DNA of 64,000 nucleotides from Symbiodinium natans (GCA_905221605.1 CAJNDS010002602.1:62001-126000); one strand, 5' to 3'. Shown: positions 27,742-39,334, counted from the first letter of the stretch. The notes: a model not told the origin generated them from the sequence alone. Translations and numbers: made by a program.

Positions 27742-30573
27742 TTGTCAGCGCTCTTCCACCTGAATGGCAGTGTCTTCCCATTTGCCACAAAGGTTGCATT
27801 TCCTTGTGCTGTAGCGGCTTGTCCTAACTGTGGTGTGTCTGAAAGAGCTCTCATAGCATCACAACCGTGTACAACCACTGCCATGTCATCCAAGTCCAAG
27901 GTGGCATTTCTGATCAAATATGGAGAGGTTCATGAGTGGCCAGTCCTTACGGACATCCTGGCCCACACGGAGATGGATGCCACAGTCTACAACGCATTCT
28001 CAACCCTTCTCGGGCAACTTTGCTGCATTTTGCTGCTGCTCTCTCTCTCTCTCTCTCTCGCTGTATTCTTTTGCCTGCCTGGCTGCTTGATGCGGTCGTG
28101 GCAAAGCTTAGAGTAGTTCAGAGCATTTTTGCAAGGGGAGCGCAACACGTGTGGTTGATGTTGGCACCGAATTGCTGTGCCAGGATACTGGTCGTGTTTC
28201 GGACCGGGCAAGCCTACAACAGATGCTGGGCTTGCTTTTAACTCTTCAAGCAGAGCTTGTTAGGTGCATGTATTTTGCAAAGTGTGGTTGTAGCATTATG
28301 CAGCACTGCAGCCTCCCCGCATGGCTTGCAAGGCTGAGAGCCCACAAGCACGTCGTCACAATTTGTCGGTGGCAGTTCTAGAGTAGAGCAACTTCAGGTC
28401 AACTCGCGGGTCCGATGATGAGGTGCGTGTCAGCTCTAAAGAAACTACCACTTTCAAAGAAGCTGTACCACCACCACCACCACCACCACCACCACCACCA
28501 CCACCACCACCACCACCACCACCACCACCATCACCAGCAGCCAAAACACTGGCCGCTATTGGACCTCTTCTGCTCTGCTTTGACCGTATCTGTTGCTATC
28601 ACACGGGCGCAGATGCATCTTTCGCAAGATTTTGCTGAGGATTTTGGGATGGAAGCACGCTGACGCATCAGACGCTGGGTTGCTTTTCCCTCTTGGCAGA
28701 TTGGCCATCGGGGGTGGGGGGGCTCTTGAAGCTTTGGCTGTAATCGGACGCCTGAATTCGGAAGCCTCAGGATGCGCGGGGATTGGTTTGATGCTGCCAG
28801 CAGCATCATCTCCTTCACGAGGCTTGCTGTCTCTGTGTGCCTGTGTGAAGTTCATGTTCTGACTCAGTCTGTAAGCACCACTAGTGCAACTCCTCTAGCT
28901 CTTGTGGCTACAGCGATAGAGTCGAACCAGAATGCCCAATGCAAGAGATCGCATAGTCAGCCACAGCTCGCGGTTTTGCTGCAAAGCAGCAGGGCTGTGG
29001 CGTATTGAGTCTGCCTTGCATCATCTACTCATTTCATCCGTTGGGTGCCGCCCCTGGCCCCCAAGCAAAAGGGAACGTGACTCAGACAAACTTTTCGTTG
29101 ACATGCTGCGATGGTTGAAACTGGTTGAGAAATACGCCCTGCACTGAAACGATCGCACTGTCAAATGCGGTCCTGTCGAGTTGCTGGTTACACACACATG
29201 TATATATATATATATATGGGTGATATTTTTTGTTTATTGACATAGGTAGGCATAGGGCCTGCCACACGTGCACTCACGTTGTACAAATTGCTCTACGCTT
29301 ACGAAGACATGTTCAGGACATCCAAAGCAGATGCCAAGAAGCTTAGCATCAGCAATCAGCACCTGACATCAGAAACAAGGGCTGACTTGCGATTCCATTC
29401 AGCATGAACTGGATGTTCCACTCACACTCAGCCAAGGAAACTCTGGGAGTTTCGACAAATAGTGGTGCGCCTGTTCAGTGATTTGGTGGCACAGTCATCG
29501 GCATCGTGTCATTGGACTGTCCACCCTAAAGCATGTCTGCACCCTTTCTGGACAGCCGAGGCATGTTGCATGCTCTCAGCTTGGCTGAGTTAGAGGATGA
29601 CGACGACGAGGATGATGACAGATGGGCCTACCGTCTGCGACACTTGACCGAAGTGTTTAGCTCGCTTGCCCGCTTGGGTTCTTAGATGTTCACATCGGTA
29701 GCAGCAACTATCAGGCAATCAGTCCAGTTCGTCTCCTGTGTGTACGTTTGCTTGCAGAACTGTGCAGGTGTCATCGATGGCACAGGCATCGATGTGACCT
29801 CCTTGAAATCCTTGAAGAAGGCAGAATGCAAAGTCGAGCTGGTCTTCCACTGGATCCAGTCGATAGTGGTATGCAGCATCGATTCTGGGATCATGTCAGC
29901 GCCGTCACCCATCTTGACGCGAGCATACAGCGAATTGGCAAGTGGCATGGTCAAGTTTCATGACTGCCTCAAGATCGCGCGAATCGCAGTGCCATTTCCT
30001 TATTCCCAAGCCACGCTGATGTTGTTGGTTATTCACTGGGCCCTGACGCCCTTTGTCATGACGCTGGGAACCCAGACCCCAGCCATCTCGTGCATCTTGG
30101 CACATCTCCGCACAGTGGTTTTCTGACAGCAGTTGCAGTGACGTTGATCGTTGCATCTTTGGTGGTTGCATGGTAGCGTGTGTCTGAGGTATCCTAACCT
30201 TCATTACAGTCTTCATCCTTTGGAGCTTGCATTCGATTGCCATTGAGCGACTTGGGCGCTGCAAATGCATGATGGATGTGACTCGTAGCTCCGTCAGAGT
30301 CCCGAACCAAAACAGCATGCTGAAGGCTGGAGAACCCATTCGGGGCAGATGCCAATGACCTGGACGCTCCTGTCTCAGATCGACTCCCCAGCGCTCTCTC
30401 TCGCTCTGGCTCTCTCTCTCTCTCTCACACCAGTTTGATCGACCCATCGGTGTTGGAGATCTGGATATGGGTCGCCACGCCCACAATCAGGTGCATGACA
30501 TGCAGCACGATATGAACAACCGGCTCTTGCTTCTCTTGGACCCTATCTCGGCGCAGCTGCCATGCCTGTCGGG
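27742..30573 (+). CDS. Bestrophin-family anion channel-like protein, multi-exon
   Basis: Exon 27742-28013 (start not certain) holds LNGSVFPFATKVAFPCAVAA and DATVYNAFSTLLG. A 170-nt GC-AG intron joins ILVVFRTGQAYNRCW (28184-28229), the bestrophin FRT..aY.RfW signature. 28771-28821 reads MRGDWFDAASSIISFTR and joins TSKADAK (29317-29340) in phase 2. Intron 29341-29436 (GC-AG) leads to KLWEFRQIVVRLFS. Intron 29478-29560 (GT-AG) leads to MLHALSLAELEDDDD. Intron 29653-29757 leads to 29758-about 30110: CKVELVFHWIQSIVV, LTRAYSELASGMVKFHD, VPFPYSQATLMLLVIHW. Then come 30210-30248 (VFILWSLHSIAIE) and 30434-about 30572 (FDRPIGVGDLDMGRH, MQHDMNNRLLLLLDP). Bestrophins are pentameric chloride/bicarbonate channels; plastid members tune photosynthesis. 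An acidic loop (EDDDDEDDD) is notable. The 5' start, the end of the 29758 exon and the 3' end are unresolved. Confidence 0.78.
28037..28060. repeat. (CT)n microsatellite in bestrophin intron 1
   Basis: A CT dinucleotide run within intron 28014-28183. Confidence 0.85.
28467..28530. repeat. (CCA)n microsatellite in a bestrophin intron
   Basis: About 21 uninterrupted CCA units. It encodes poly-Pro, poly-His or poly-Thr in the three plus frames and poly-Gly on minus, all artefactual since it lies between bestrophin exons. Confidence 0.9.
29197..29217. repeat. (TA)n tract in a bestrophin intron
   Basis: A short run of alternating T and A between the exon at 28771-28821 and the one at 29317. Confidence 0.8.
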
Positions 30574-30674
30574 GCAGCATGTGCAGGATCATGACCCATG
30601 GTGGAACTGTGACCGTAGCTTCAAAGTTAAAAGCAGGCTCAGACGATGTTCTCCATGTCTCGTGAACTCTCGCG

Positions 30675-30860
30675 ATGGAAAGTTGCTCCTCGTTCCTGGC
30701 CAAGGAGTGCTTGCTCGACATGGAGCGAGAGCGGGTGATGCCTTCATTTGACACTCTGTGGAAGAACTTGGCCACGGAGGTAGAGCAAGGCCGATCTGGA
30801 AGTGACATCATGGGGCTGCTTACAACTTTGTGTGGTCGTATGAGATCCATCGCTTCGTGG
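30675..30860 (+). CDS. Candidate exon, possible bestrophin C-terminus
   Basis: The frame reads SSFLAKECLLDMERERVMPS, then FDTLWKNLATEVEQGRSG and DIMGLLTTLCGRM. It is helical and charged, on the same strand and within 110 nt of the last bestrophin exon. A further block, VSLTDYQKRVQDAAWQLWG, follows a CCTGCAG at 31026. Assignment to the bestrophin gene is by position only. Confidence 0.35.
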
Positions 30861-31717
30861 TCCTGTAGGTGCTGACATCAAACGCGGCCGTCGCAGCATG
30901 GTTCAGCTCCGGCGAGGCTCTTTCATGGCCAAGAAGTCGGTCAGCCAGGCCCTGTGGGAATCCGGGGTAGGCGGTTCTTTGGCAATGTCTTGCCCGTGTC
31001 TTGCCCAGCCAGTCACATTCCTGCAGGTGTCTCTTACCGATTATCAGAAGCGCGTTCAAGATGCTGCCTGGCAGCTTTGGGGTATGTTTCTTTTCCTCCC
31101 TGAGGGTACGTGCAACATCATACGTCTGGGGCCGGTCACGGCTACAAGAGCTGGTCTCTGTCCGATTCTGTCCCTCGCATGTGGCCATAAATGCTGTGAG
31201 TCTTTGTCCCACCCTTGCATTGGTTGGAACATGGCCGTACGCAGGCAATTACAGGAGACACGCCGTGCCGTAGTAGATACATGTACACGGCCGTGCGACC
31301 TCAATTGAAACGAACGCACTCGGAGATTGCCGCCATGTCAGTCGTTGCGTCTGAGACCCCGCCAATGAAGTCATGACGGGTGTCAGGCAAATTGTCAAAA
31401 AAGGCACTTTCAACTTCTCTAAATCACGAACGCTAGCTCCTTGCAGCTTAGTGACTGGGGATTTCAAGCCCTGATATTCCAGGGATTGGTAGTCTTGCAA
31501 AGGGGGCCTCAAGCCTTGCTACCCCAACCCGCGTGACCTCCGGCCTCGCCAATTCGGTTTAATTCTGCTTTTATCAAGGTCTTGAGCTCGCCAGAGAATG
31601 CAAAGAAGCCGGCATGGCCAAGCTTCATGGGCCGCATGATGTCCTCAGGCAGGTGGAGTGGGATGCTATAAGACTTGAGAAGCGGTAGAGCAGTCCCCTT
31701 CAGATGATCGATCGCCC

Positions 31718-31915
31718 ATGAAGCAGAAAGTTAGTTGCTCACAATTCCCACCAGACGTACCTTCGGACAGGTTCCAAGAAGTCGAAGAGAGCTGGCAGCG
31801 ACAACTCGTTGCAGCCGGCATCTACGTCTCCGGGAAAGGATCTCAGTCATGGCAATTCGTCTGCGAGCTGCGGAACAGAGGCCAGCATGGTTCTGAGGGA
31901 GAGAATTGCCAGTAG
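31718..31915 (+). CDS. Candidate exon, unknown
   Basis: The frame reads FPPDVPSDRFQEVEESWQRQ and LVAAGIYVSGKGSQSWQFVC with protein-like composition. No domain was recognised. Neighbouring blocks at 32107-32200 (MLDCASNGQLESVMESDAEN) may be part of the same unit. Confidence 0.3.
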   Translation: MKQKVSCSQFPPDVPSDRFQEVEESWQRQLVAAGIYVSGKGSQSWQFVCELRNRGQHGSEGENCQ

Positions 31916-32605
31916 GCTGTGTAGAAGCTAGAGAGAGCGTGTGCGTGTCAAGAAAGATTCACGACAGCATGCAAAGTGAGGGGCGGGGTGGATGACCAGA
32001 GTGGGGCCGAATTGAGGTCTCTGCAGTTGAGACCTGTGGATTTGTGTGATGTGGTTGGATATCAGCTTTGGTAGTACAAGGCTTGAAGCCTGACGACATG
32101 TAGGCCATGCTCGACTGCGCATCGAATGGCCAGCTTGAGTCGGTCATGGAGTCCGATGCCGAGAACACGCATCCTTCCGACTTTTACTGTGGACCAGGGT
32201 CGTCGTCCGTGTATTCCGGACCATCAAGCCGCGGATTCTTGCACTGTGTATGGCAGCTGTTGCTTTTCTCTGCACATCTCTTTCCGCCCTCAATAGGGAA
32301 CAGCAAGCCAAACCAGGGTCAAGACAGAGCAATTAGGAATCCATGACAAATCAAGGAGTGATGAGAAGGAGAAAGGGTGGGAAGGAAAGGAAGGGGAGGA
32401 GGGAAGAAGGGAGGGAAGGAGGGAAGGATGAAGGGAAGGGAGAGACATGCTTTTTTTTGGCAATATATCTGGATTGGAAATATGCAAAAATGCTGTGAGA
32501 TCTGATCCCAGGATTTGATGTTGTTGATTCCTGTATGCTCCCTTGTGATCCCCTCACCCATATACACATCACTTTTGGCATCGCGTTGGCATTCATGTTG
32601 CCTCC

Positions 32606-32803
32606 TTGCTGAGGAAATTTTCGTTCCGAAGGGTCCTCACCAAGGACGCCGGACCTGCAAATGTGAGCGAAGTGAAACAGCGTCGAAGAAGCTTATACCA
32701 CTTGGTTGGGGTACTCTCCGTTTTGCTGCTTAGCTTCAGCAACCTACTAAGCTTCATACAAGTGCGCGCCCAGGAAGGTTACGTCTTGGCGGGTGCCGCT
32801 TGA
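32606..32803 (+). CDS. Candidate exon with one membrane segment
   Basis: After a basic stretch (VSEVKQRRRSLYH) comes a hydrophobic segment, LVGVLSVLLLSFSNLLSFI, long enough to span a membrane. Open to TGA 32801. No ATG at the start of the frame, so it would be an internal exon or use an upstream start. Family unknown. Confidence 0.3.
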   Translation: MLRKFSFRRVLTKDAGPANVSEVKQRRRSLYHLVGVLSVLLLSFSNLLSFIQVRAQEGYVLAGAA

Positions 32804-33983
32804 CATCGGACCTGACGCCTGGAAATTCATTGAGGGGGCCCATCGGTCGTGTCGTAGAATTGCCATGCGCTTGTTGTGCATCAGCTCGCTGGGTGATGCC
32901 ATTCCAATCTCACTCCTCAGTCCATGAGAGACTGACTCAAACCGAGGGCTGCGAAGTGCAGCGCGCGGATGCGGAGCCCAGTGGTGCAGCACCCTGACTA
33001 CCATCCAAGATGTGACATGGCTTTGTAGGTCCTCTTTCTCACACCATGTGCAGTAGCCTAAACAAGCTTTCTATGCTTGCGTCGGTCTTCAGGTGCTCCA
33101 GCCGCAGGCTTCTGCGCAGCACTTGCGAATGGCTGCTTCGCCCCAAATTCTTAAAGTTCTTCAGTTCTGGCGGCCGGGGTTACCATATTCTCGAAGTTAA
33201 CGAAAAGCCAGAGTCTGCAAGCGGACCAAACCGGACGGGGCAGGAAGGCTCTTCTGGACACCTCAGATGCACAGAAACGACCTGTCTTTGCCCCTTCCCT
33301 TTTCTTTGTGTCATGCGTTTGCGTGTGTGTCACTGACAGAGCACAACTATGCAACTCTCAGAGTGAGCCTTGGGATCTACGCCGGCACACTTGTGTAGAT
33401 GTCAGCGGCTCTGTTAATTCGAAAACGACGATTACTGCCAAGTTAAGTGTCAGAGCGTTTCGGAAGGCCATCACCTTGTAAGATGCAAGTTCTTGGAGCT
33501 GATTGCAGTGAGCGGAGCTTCAGGCGAGCTCCAAAGCCCCAATTGCGGTCATTCCTTACGGAACCAATGCGTGTTTTTGTTCTGTCGGTTAGCGTGACCT
33601 GAACCCTAACCCATCCTAACCCCACACCATGTTTCCAAGGACGGCTTGGTCAAGGAAGTGTAGACAAGAGGCGGTTCTGCTGGAGAGATGCCTGTTGAGG
33701 GTTTGAATCAGCTATTCTCGTGACAGTGGGCTGGATTCTGCTTCAGGGACGCTTCATGGCAGGGCCTTTGAGAATGTTGGAAACATCTAGGGAGTTCAGT
33801 TTGTTTCATCCCATCTCAGTTTAGCCCGTCAGGACACAGCCAGAGGGTAAGGGCTCGGCTAAACCCTACACCCCACATGCATCATTTAGGGTTTGGGACG
33901 CTTGAGGCTCCTCTCCGAGACTTCACAACCTGGGGTACATCGAGGGGTGAATATGCTTTAGCCTCTCTCAGGCTTTGCTTCAG

Positions 33984-34090
33984 GTAGAAGCCCGCTTAGC
34001 CCTATCACAGCTCGCGCCGCCACACGACAACTGGCCAGGCTCTGACTGGTACCTCGAGCTTGCCAGCTTCGTCGGGCCATTGTGTCAACG
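33984..34090 (+). CDS. Candidate exon, unknown
   Basis: After TTTGCTTCAG the frame reads VEARLALSQLAPPHDNWPGS and DWYLELASFVGPLCQ. It has a good acceptor and strong protein-like texture, suggestive of a helical repeat protein. No family is assigned. Confidence 0.4.
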
Positions 34091-34624
34091 TTGCAATTCG
34101 TCACTTTCGATAGTCCCGCAGATTCCTGTCATGAGGAGGCGGAACCTCCGTAGGGGCATGCAAGGGGCCATATCGCTGGATTACCAAGGTATGTTTCACC
34201 AGCGAGAAATGTGCCCTCCCAGAGGGAAGCACCTCGGTAGCAGACGGCGAAAGCACTTCGACAGGTCTAAGCCGCGTTTGGCCCTGCTTCTCAGTGCATT
34301 TTTTTTGGCAAAATGAATGTAGTCTAGAGTTTTCTAGAGACAAGCAGACTCATGCCATTGAAGGCTCCAGCGCCCCGTGTGCCGATGCCACACACACACA
34401 CACATTTTTAATCAGCCAGTCCGAGACACAAGCACCTCGGCCGCTGCTGTGTAGTCGTAGACTGGGAGACAGTCAGGCAAAGCCTTCGAGTTTTGAAGCT
34501 TCCGGTAAGAACACATCATCTTCAAGCTTTTGCTTTCCAGCTGACAGAAACGCATTCAAGTAGAACTCATGCCCAGCTGGAAACAAACTGCTTGACTCGG
34601 CATGTTATGGGAAGGAGTGCATGA

Positions 34625-35464
34625 ATGCACACTGACTCATTCATGCAATCGAGCCGTCATTCCATGATTAGAGATACTCAACATACTGCTTGCAGCGCTC
34701 CATGCGAGCACCAGGTCAGCAGGAGTTTACAAGCTTTCGCTGACCACGACCATCTTCTTCAACAGACTCGCGCCACATTTGTGTTTTTTGTGAACGACGA
34801 TAGAATGTGCGCGCTGAAGCCTAGGACTTTGCATGGTGCTAGCTTGGTGGCTCGTCATCTTTCGGTCGAGAACCGCTTGCTTCGGTCTTCCTGGCTCCCA
34901 GCAACTTTGCAGTACTTGCTAGGCGCAGCAAGCCAGAACACACTGCATGCCGTTGATAACAGACAGGCACTTCGCGCTGCTGTGAACCATGGCTTGCATC
35001 CATTGCGCCCTGGAAGAGTAGTCGGGAAGTATGCCGTGCAACTCGAAGATGGGAAATGCATACCGCAGCATGCCTTGTTACTACATCCCTGTAAACCACG
35101 CATGCCATCTCGCTTCAATTTTTTCTGGGCCTATGGGTGGGGCTTTGATCAGGGTTCGCCATGCCACTTTGCTGTTGGCTGTGCCAGGCACAGCACTAGG
35201 TGTGCACCTTTCACTGCTCTGGCCTGTTGGCATCGGGGGCTGTCAGGCATCTCGGGGCAGTCAGCCGCACTCAGTTCGGTCCCGCCACGGGCCCAGACGT
35301 TCAGGGTGTCTGGCAGCACGCAGCATGCAACTAGGCCACGCTCAAGCCACAGCTTGCTTAAGATTGTCTCCAAGGTTGCTGCCCTGCACAAACAATTTCC
35401 AGCAATGCATCACTGTGTCCGGTGTGGCCGAGTTCCAGGTCGCATAACTCTGAGTTGGATGTAG
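34625..35464 (+). CDS. Hypothetical protein, 279 codons
   Basis: ATG 34625 opens an uninterrupted 279-codon frame. The middle is the most protein-like part: RSLQAFADHDHLLQQTRATF, VFFVNDDRMCALKPRTLHGA, NRQALRAAVNHGLHPLRPGR and KYAVQLEDGKCIPQHALLL. The last 90 residues look random. No domain was recognised. It may be chance or a pseudogene; the length without a stop and the ATG are the only support. Confidence 0.3.
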   Translation: MHTDSFMQSSRHSMIRDTQHTACSAPCEHQVSRSLQAFADHDHLLQQTRATFVFFVNDDRMCALKPRTLHGASLVARHLSVENRLLRSSWLPATLQYLLGAASQNTLHAVDNRQALRAAVNHGLHPLRPGRVVGKYAVQLEDGKCIPQHALLLHPCKPRMPSRFNFFWAYGWGFDQGSPCHFAVGCARHSTRCAPFTALACWHRGLSGISGQSAALSSVPPRAQTFRVSGSTQHATRPRSSHSLLKIVSKVAALHKQFPAMHHCVRCGRVPGRITLSWM

Positions 35465-37322
35465 TTGGCGCGCTGTTGGTAGCTTCCCGTGGGGTTGGTC
35501 TGGTAGATGCCTTGCAACTCTGGGGAAGTCAACGGCTCCTTTGCCGAGCTCCAGCAGCCAGGTGCTGTACGAGTGGCTGCTCTCGAGCCCGCAGCAAGCA
35601 GAGGATATTGGTGCAGGGGCGGGCAAGGTGGGGGAGCAAGCTTGGATGATCAACGAAAATGGCTGCTGAGTGCGCAAGAGTGCGTCAGTTCTTGCAGTGA
35701 CATGTGCTCGCTCCCCGTGAAGGGGGTGTTCCTACGGGGGCTGTGCACCCTGCAGAGGCCGGCCTGACAGCTGCGCACCAGAGGCCGGATAAAGGTGAAT
35801 GCACAAGCCAAACCTGAGCCCGAGCTTGCGCGCCCGAGCTTAGGACCACCTTGGAGTTGTCAACATTCCAGCTGCTACAGGACGTAGGCAGGGCTGTGGG
35901 TTGCGCCGGGATGTGCCCTAGTAAGATGGTGCCGTGAACTGTTCCTGACCTTGGAGGACTTTCCTTGCTGGGCTCGACTTTGGATTATTTGACTTTGTGC
36001 CAGCATTCAGTGCGGCACCCAGCCCACGCAAGGATCCCTAAATTCAGACGTCCTGAGCAGCTGAGGATTCAAGGTGCTCGCAGGTTGTGGAGCAGTTCAG
36101 CCCCGTCCAGGCTGGATCATTTCTTGACTCTTAAGACGGAACCTGTGGCTTCAAAAGGGGGCAATTTGAAGGGCTGGCCTTTAAGCCAACAGGCCAGGCC
36201 TGTGCAATCGGAGGCCCCTTGGCCTGAAGGTTTCAACGGGCTGGCCTGTGAGCCACGAGGCCAGGGCTTTGAAAGCCACAGTGCGCTGGGCTTAAAATGT
36301 CAATGGCCTACCAGAAGGACCAGGCCTGCAAGGGCCTGGCAGCCAAGAGATCTAAGAGGCAAGGCAATTCATCAGACCCAAGAAACATTACGACCCTAAC
36401 CTCAATTGGAACCGAAGCCCGAAAACACTGAGCAAAACAGCCTGACTGGTTCTGAATTTTCTACGATAGGCTGAGTAACTATCCCTATCTTTGAACTGCT
36501 CACCGAACGACGCCAGAGTGTCAAATTTGGATGAGTCCGGGAGTCCCCTTCCTTGTTTGTGAGGAATTGGGTTTTAACTCTCTACTTCTAGTGAGCTGGG
36601 TTTGTTATGTTTGTGTGTGCGTGTGTGCGTGGCAACACCTGGACATGGTGATTTCCGACTGTATCCTGCGCGCATGATCGCTACAATTATGCAGGGGCCT
36701 GAAGGGGTGGGGAGGGGTTCCTGGTCAGCGACCCCCCTCCCCAATCCCGTGCAAACGTACCAATGCTCCGTCCGCTCATGGGCCCTGCTGGGCAGCTTGG
36801 GGGACCTCACTTCATGCATCTTCCACCTCGCCTCATTGATGGCATTTAGGAGCAAATTTTTCTTCATCATCATGCATACATGGCCCCCCCCCCCTAAACA
36901 GTCTTGTCGTTTCATGTGCTCATGAAAATGCAAATGTGTGTAAACTGTATAAACTGAAAACTCGGCGAGATCTCTGCATCTTCAGCTTTGCTTCTTTCTC
37001 CGGAAGTGAGCCTCGCTTGTGGCAAAAGGCGGGTGGGCAAAAACCTCTGTTTAGTAGCCTCTGGTGCAGGACAGCCTCTGCGAGCCTCTCCTTTCACTTA
37101 AGCTTATTAGGATTCCTGAGATCGTTTACCCTACACAGCCCTGAAGTCCCCGTAGTCTTTAGCAAGCCTTGAAGCCCCTGCATCTGTCCCTGGCCTGACC
37201 TCCAAGCTTAGCGTGGTCGGAAAAAGTGACGTCGCTTCAGGAACTCAAGCGCAATCCTTTAGGTGTGATGTATAAATGTCAGGTTAAAATTAGTTTTGAT
37301 TGCTGTCTTCTCTTGTTTCCAG
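35465..37322. other. No gene recognised
   Basis: 36170-36270 contains two diverged copies of a GGGCTGGCCT...GGCCAGG palindromic word. An 11-nt C run sits at 36884-36894. Open frames are short and without motifs. Confidence 0.4.
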
Positions 37323-37403
37323 GCAATTGAGAAGGCACTCGACGAGCGCATGCGGTCGTTTGCGAAGGCCTTGACTTGCATGGGCTGTTGCCGAGAGCGC
37401 TGA
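37323..37403 (+). CDS. Probable 3'-terminal exon of an unrecognised gene
   Basis: A pyrimidine-rich TCTTCTCTTGTTTCCAG acceptor precedes a 26-codon exon reading AIEKALDERMRSFAKALT, then CMGCCRER and TGA. The Cys-rich tail could be lipid-modified, which is speculation. The upstream exons were not located; 33984-34090 is a candidate on the same strand. Confidence 0.45.
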   Translation, partial: AIEKALDERMRSFAKALTCMGCCRER

Positions 37404-37511
37404 CAGTTGGCCAACACTTAAAAGTTAAAACGCCTTGAAGTGATGTGTCAGGACTACCTTCCTGAAACAGGGGTGCGCTCGCCGATTTTGCGAGTCACTG
37501 CCTTGGTTGTA

Positions 37512-37850
37512 TTAAGCAATCCGCGGGCTTTCCCGGCTTTCCCGTGCATGCACCGCTCTGCTCAGAACAGGTTGGGCATAGCGTGAGATCAGTCGTCGGC
37601 TCGGTGCAGCCGACATGATGTGGTAGTAGTTTGCACACCGGGGCAGTGTCCGCAAGGACTTGCAGACTTTCTTGCGACAATTGCCCGAGCCGAAGCACGA
37701 CTTGAAGTCTTGTAGGCATTGTCGGCAGTCCGTGACATTTGTCAGGCCGGGCCTTTCCCCGGGTCTCGCAGCTACGGAGCTGGCAGCAAGGCTAGTGCAG
37801 ACGGTGGGTTGCGGAGCTGAGCAGCAGTTCTCCCGCATAAGCCAGCACAT
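37512..37850 (-). CDS. Possible Cys-rich fragment, strand uncertain
   Basis: The minus frame reads NVTDCRQCLQDFKSCFGSGN and CRKKVCKSLRTLPRCANYY, with a regular Cys spacing. The plus strand of the same bases is also open (37660-37929). No family was recognised. Confidence 0.2.
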   Translation of the reverse strand: MCWLMRENCCSAPQPTVCTSLAASSVAARPGERPGLTNVTDCRQCLQDFKSCFGSGNCRKKVCKSLRTLPRCANYYHIMSAAPSRRLISRYAQPVLSRAVHARESRESPRIA

Positions 37851-38185
37851 GCTGAGCAGACATCCTGTGTTGACTTGCCGATCCTACTGGCAGAGCAATG
37901 GCATGCATTGGCAGGTGGCTTTAACCTGAAACCTGCAACTGTCTAAGGTCAACGAGCCCGGATGCTGGCTTGGCATCTCGGACTCCTGCTCAGTGTGCAA
38001 CCATCTTGGTCGCCGTGCACACAGCACTACTCAGTAGTCGATTCGAATACAAGCTGTCGGTTAGCATCTGAATGGGGAGTGTAGTCTTAATTTTAACGCT
38101 ACGCGACCCGCCTCGGCCCGGCCCAGCGCATCCGCGTGAGCATGGTGATTCCGCAGCGCCCAAGTCGCTGGACCCCAAGCAACAA

Positions 38186-38318
38186 GGGTTGGGTTGAGGG
38201 TTGAGGGTTGAGGGTTCCGGGTTTATGGTTTATGGTTTGGGGTTTGGGGTTGAGGGTTAGTTTAGGGCTCAAGGTTCACGCTTTGGGGTTGAGGGTTTTT
38301 TTGGGTTTAGGGTTCGGC
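38186..38318. repeat. Degenerate telomere-like tract
   Basis: Repeated GGGTTGAGGGTTGAGGG and TTTATGG/TTTGGGG words plus one GGGTTTAGGG. These are related to the TTTAGGG plant/alveolate telomere unit, but impure. It lies 50 nt from the poly-G run. Confidence 0.6.
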
Positions 38319-38370
38319 TTGGAGTGATCGTAGGGCTGAGCCAGGCCCTTTAAGGTTTAAGGAGAAGGGT

Positions 38371-38460
<90 letters not shown>
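38371..38460. repeat. Poly-G run of 90 nt
   Basis: Ninety consecutive G, followed after AAA by more G-rich sequence. It explains the poly-Pro (minus) and poly-Gly (plus) frames here. It may be genuine or an assembly/base-calling artefact. Confidence 0.9.
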
Positions 38461-38461
<1 letters not shown>

Positions 38462-38956
38462 AAGGGGGTGGGGGTCCTGCTGGGAGGGGCTTCAACTGCC
38501 TCTGGTCCTGGCGAACCGTCCGCTTGCGGACCCCGGTTTCCCAGGGGGGGTACCCATTTGAGGCCAAAAAAAGGGGTCCAAAAAAGGGCTTTGGGTGTGG
38601 GGGGAGGATTTGGAGGGGGGTGCCTGTTCTGACAACCTATACACCTCCGGCCCGAGGCCTCGGCGGATTGTTTCTGACAGTTGGGTTCCTCATCGTCCAC
38701 CTTGCTAAAGCTTGTCAATGCTTGCACAACAGCTGTTGCTCTGCCACGCTAGACTGTGGTAGAAGCATCAGTTGTTGCATTGCCAAGGAATGCACGCATG
38801 GGTCAGGCGCCTAGAATCCCAGAAGCTTTGGTTTGTGTGATTCTGCAAAGTGGAGGCCGCCTCTCTCGTTTCATGCGAGGTTCGTGACCTCCGTGTCCCG
38901 GGGCGCGGTGCACCCGTTCTTATCCTGCACGAAGAGCAGGACACCTACGGTCCAGC

Positions 38957-38957
<1 letters not shown>

Positions 38958-38991
<34 letters not shown>
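38958..38991. repeat. (GA)n microsatellite
   Basis: An uninterrupted GA dinucleotide run. Confidence 0.9.
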
Positions 38992-38993
<2 letters not shown>

Positions 38994-39146
38994 CTTGTTG
39001 GTCAAGATCATACAGGTATAGTGGAGGGCAATCTAAAATGGATGTAACTCCAACCTGTATTGACAGTGTCACCACAACACCCGACTGGATCGCTGGAGCA
39101 CGTCCCTTGGGACGACCCCCTTGGGGGTTATGTGCTGTGGAAGGAA

Positions 39147-39150
<4 letters not shown>

Positions 39151-39202
<52 letters not shown>

Positions 39203-39292
39203 AGGGAGAGGGAGAGGGAGAGAGAGAGAGAGACACGGAGAGAGCGGGAGAGAGAGAGAGAGAGAAAGATAGAGGCAGAGAGAGCGAGAAAC
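39151..39292. repeat. (GA)n with GGGAGA variants
   Basis: Long GA tract with a block of GGGAGA units in the middle. Arg/Glu and Ser/Leu frames over it are artefacts. Confidence 0.9.
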
Positions 39293-39334
39293 AAGAAAAC
39301 ATGATAAACAAGGAGAGAAAGAGAGCCCAGGTAC

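Noticed and set aside
28356-28663. Poly-His, poly-Pro and poly-Gly proteins
   Set aside because: All three come from a (CCA)n run in a bestrophin intron.
38307-38727. Poly-Pro and poly-Gly proteins
   Set aside because: Translations of the poly-G run.
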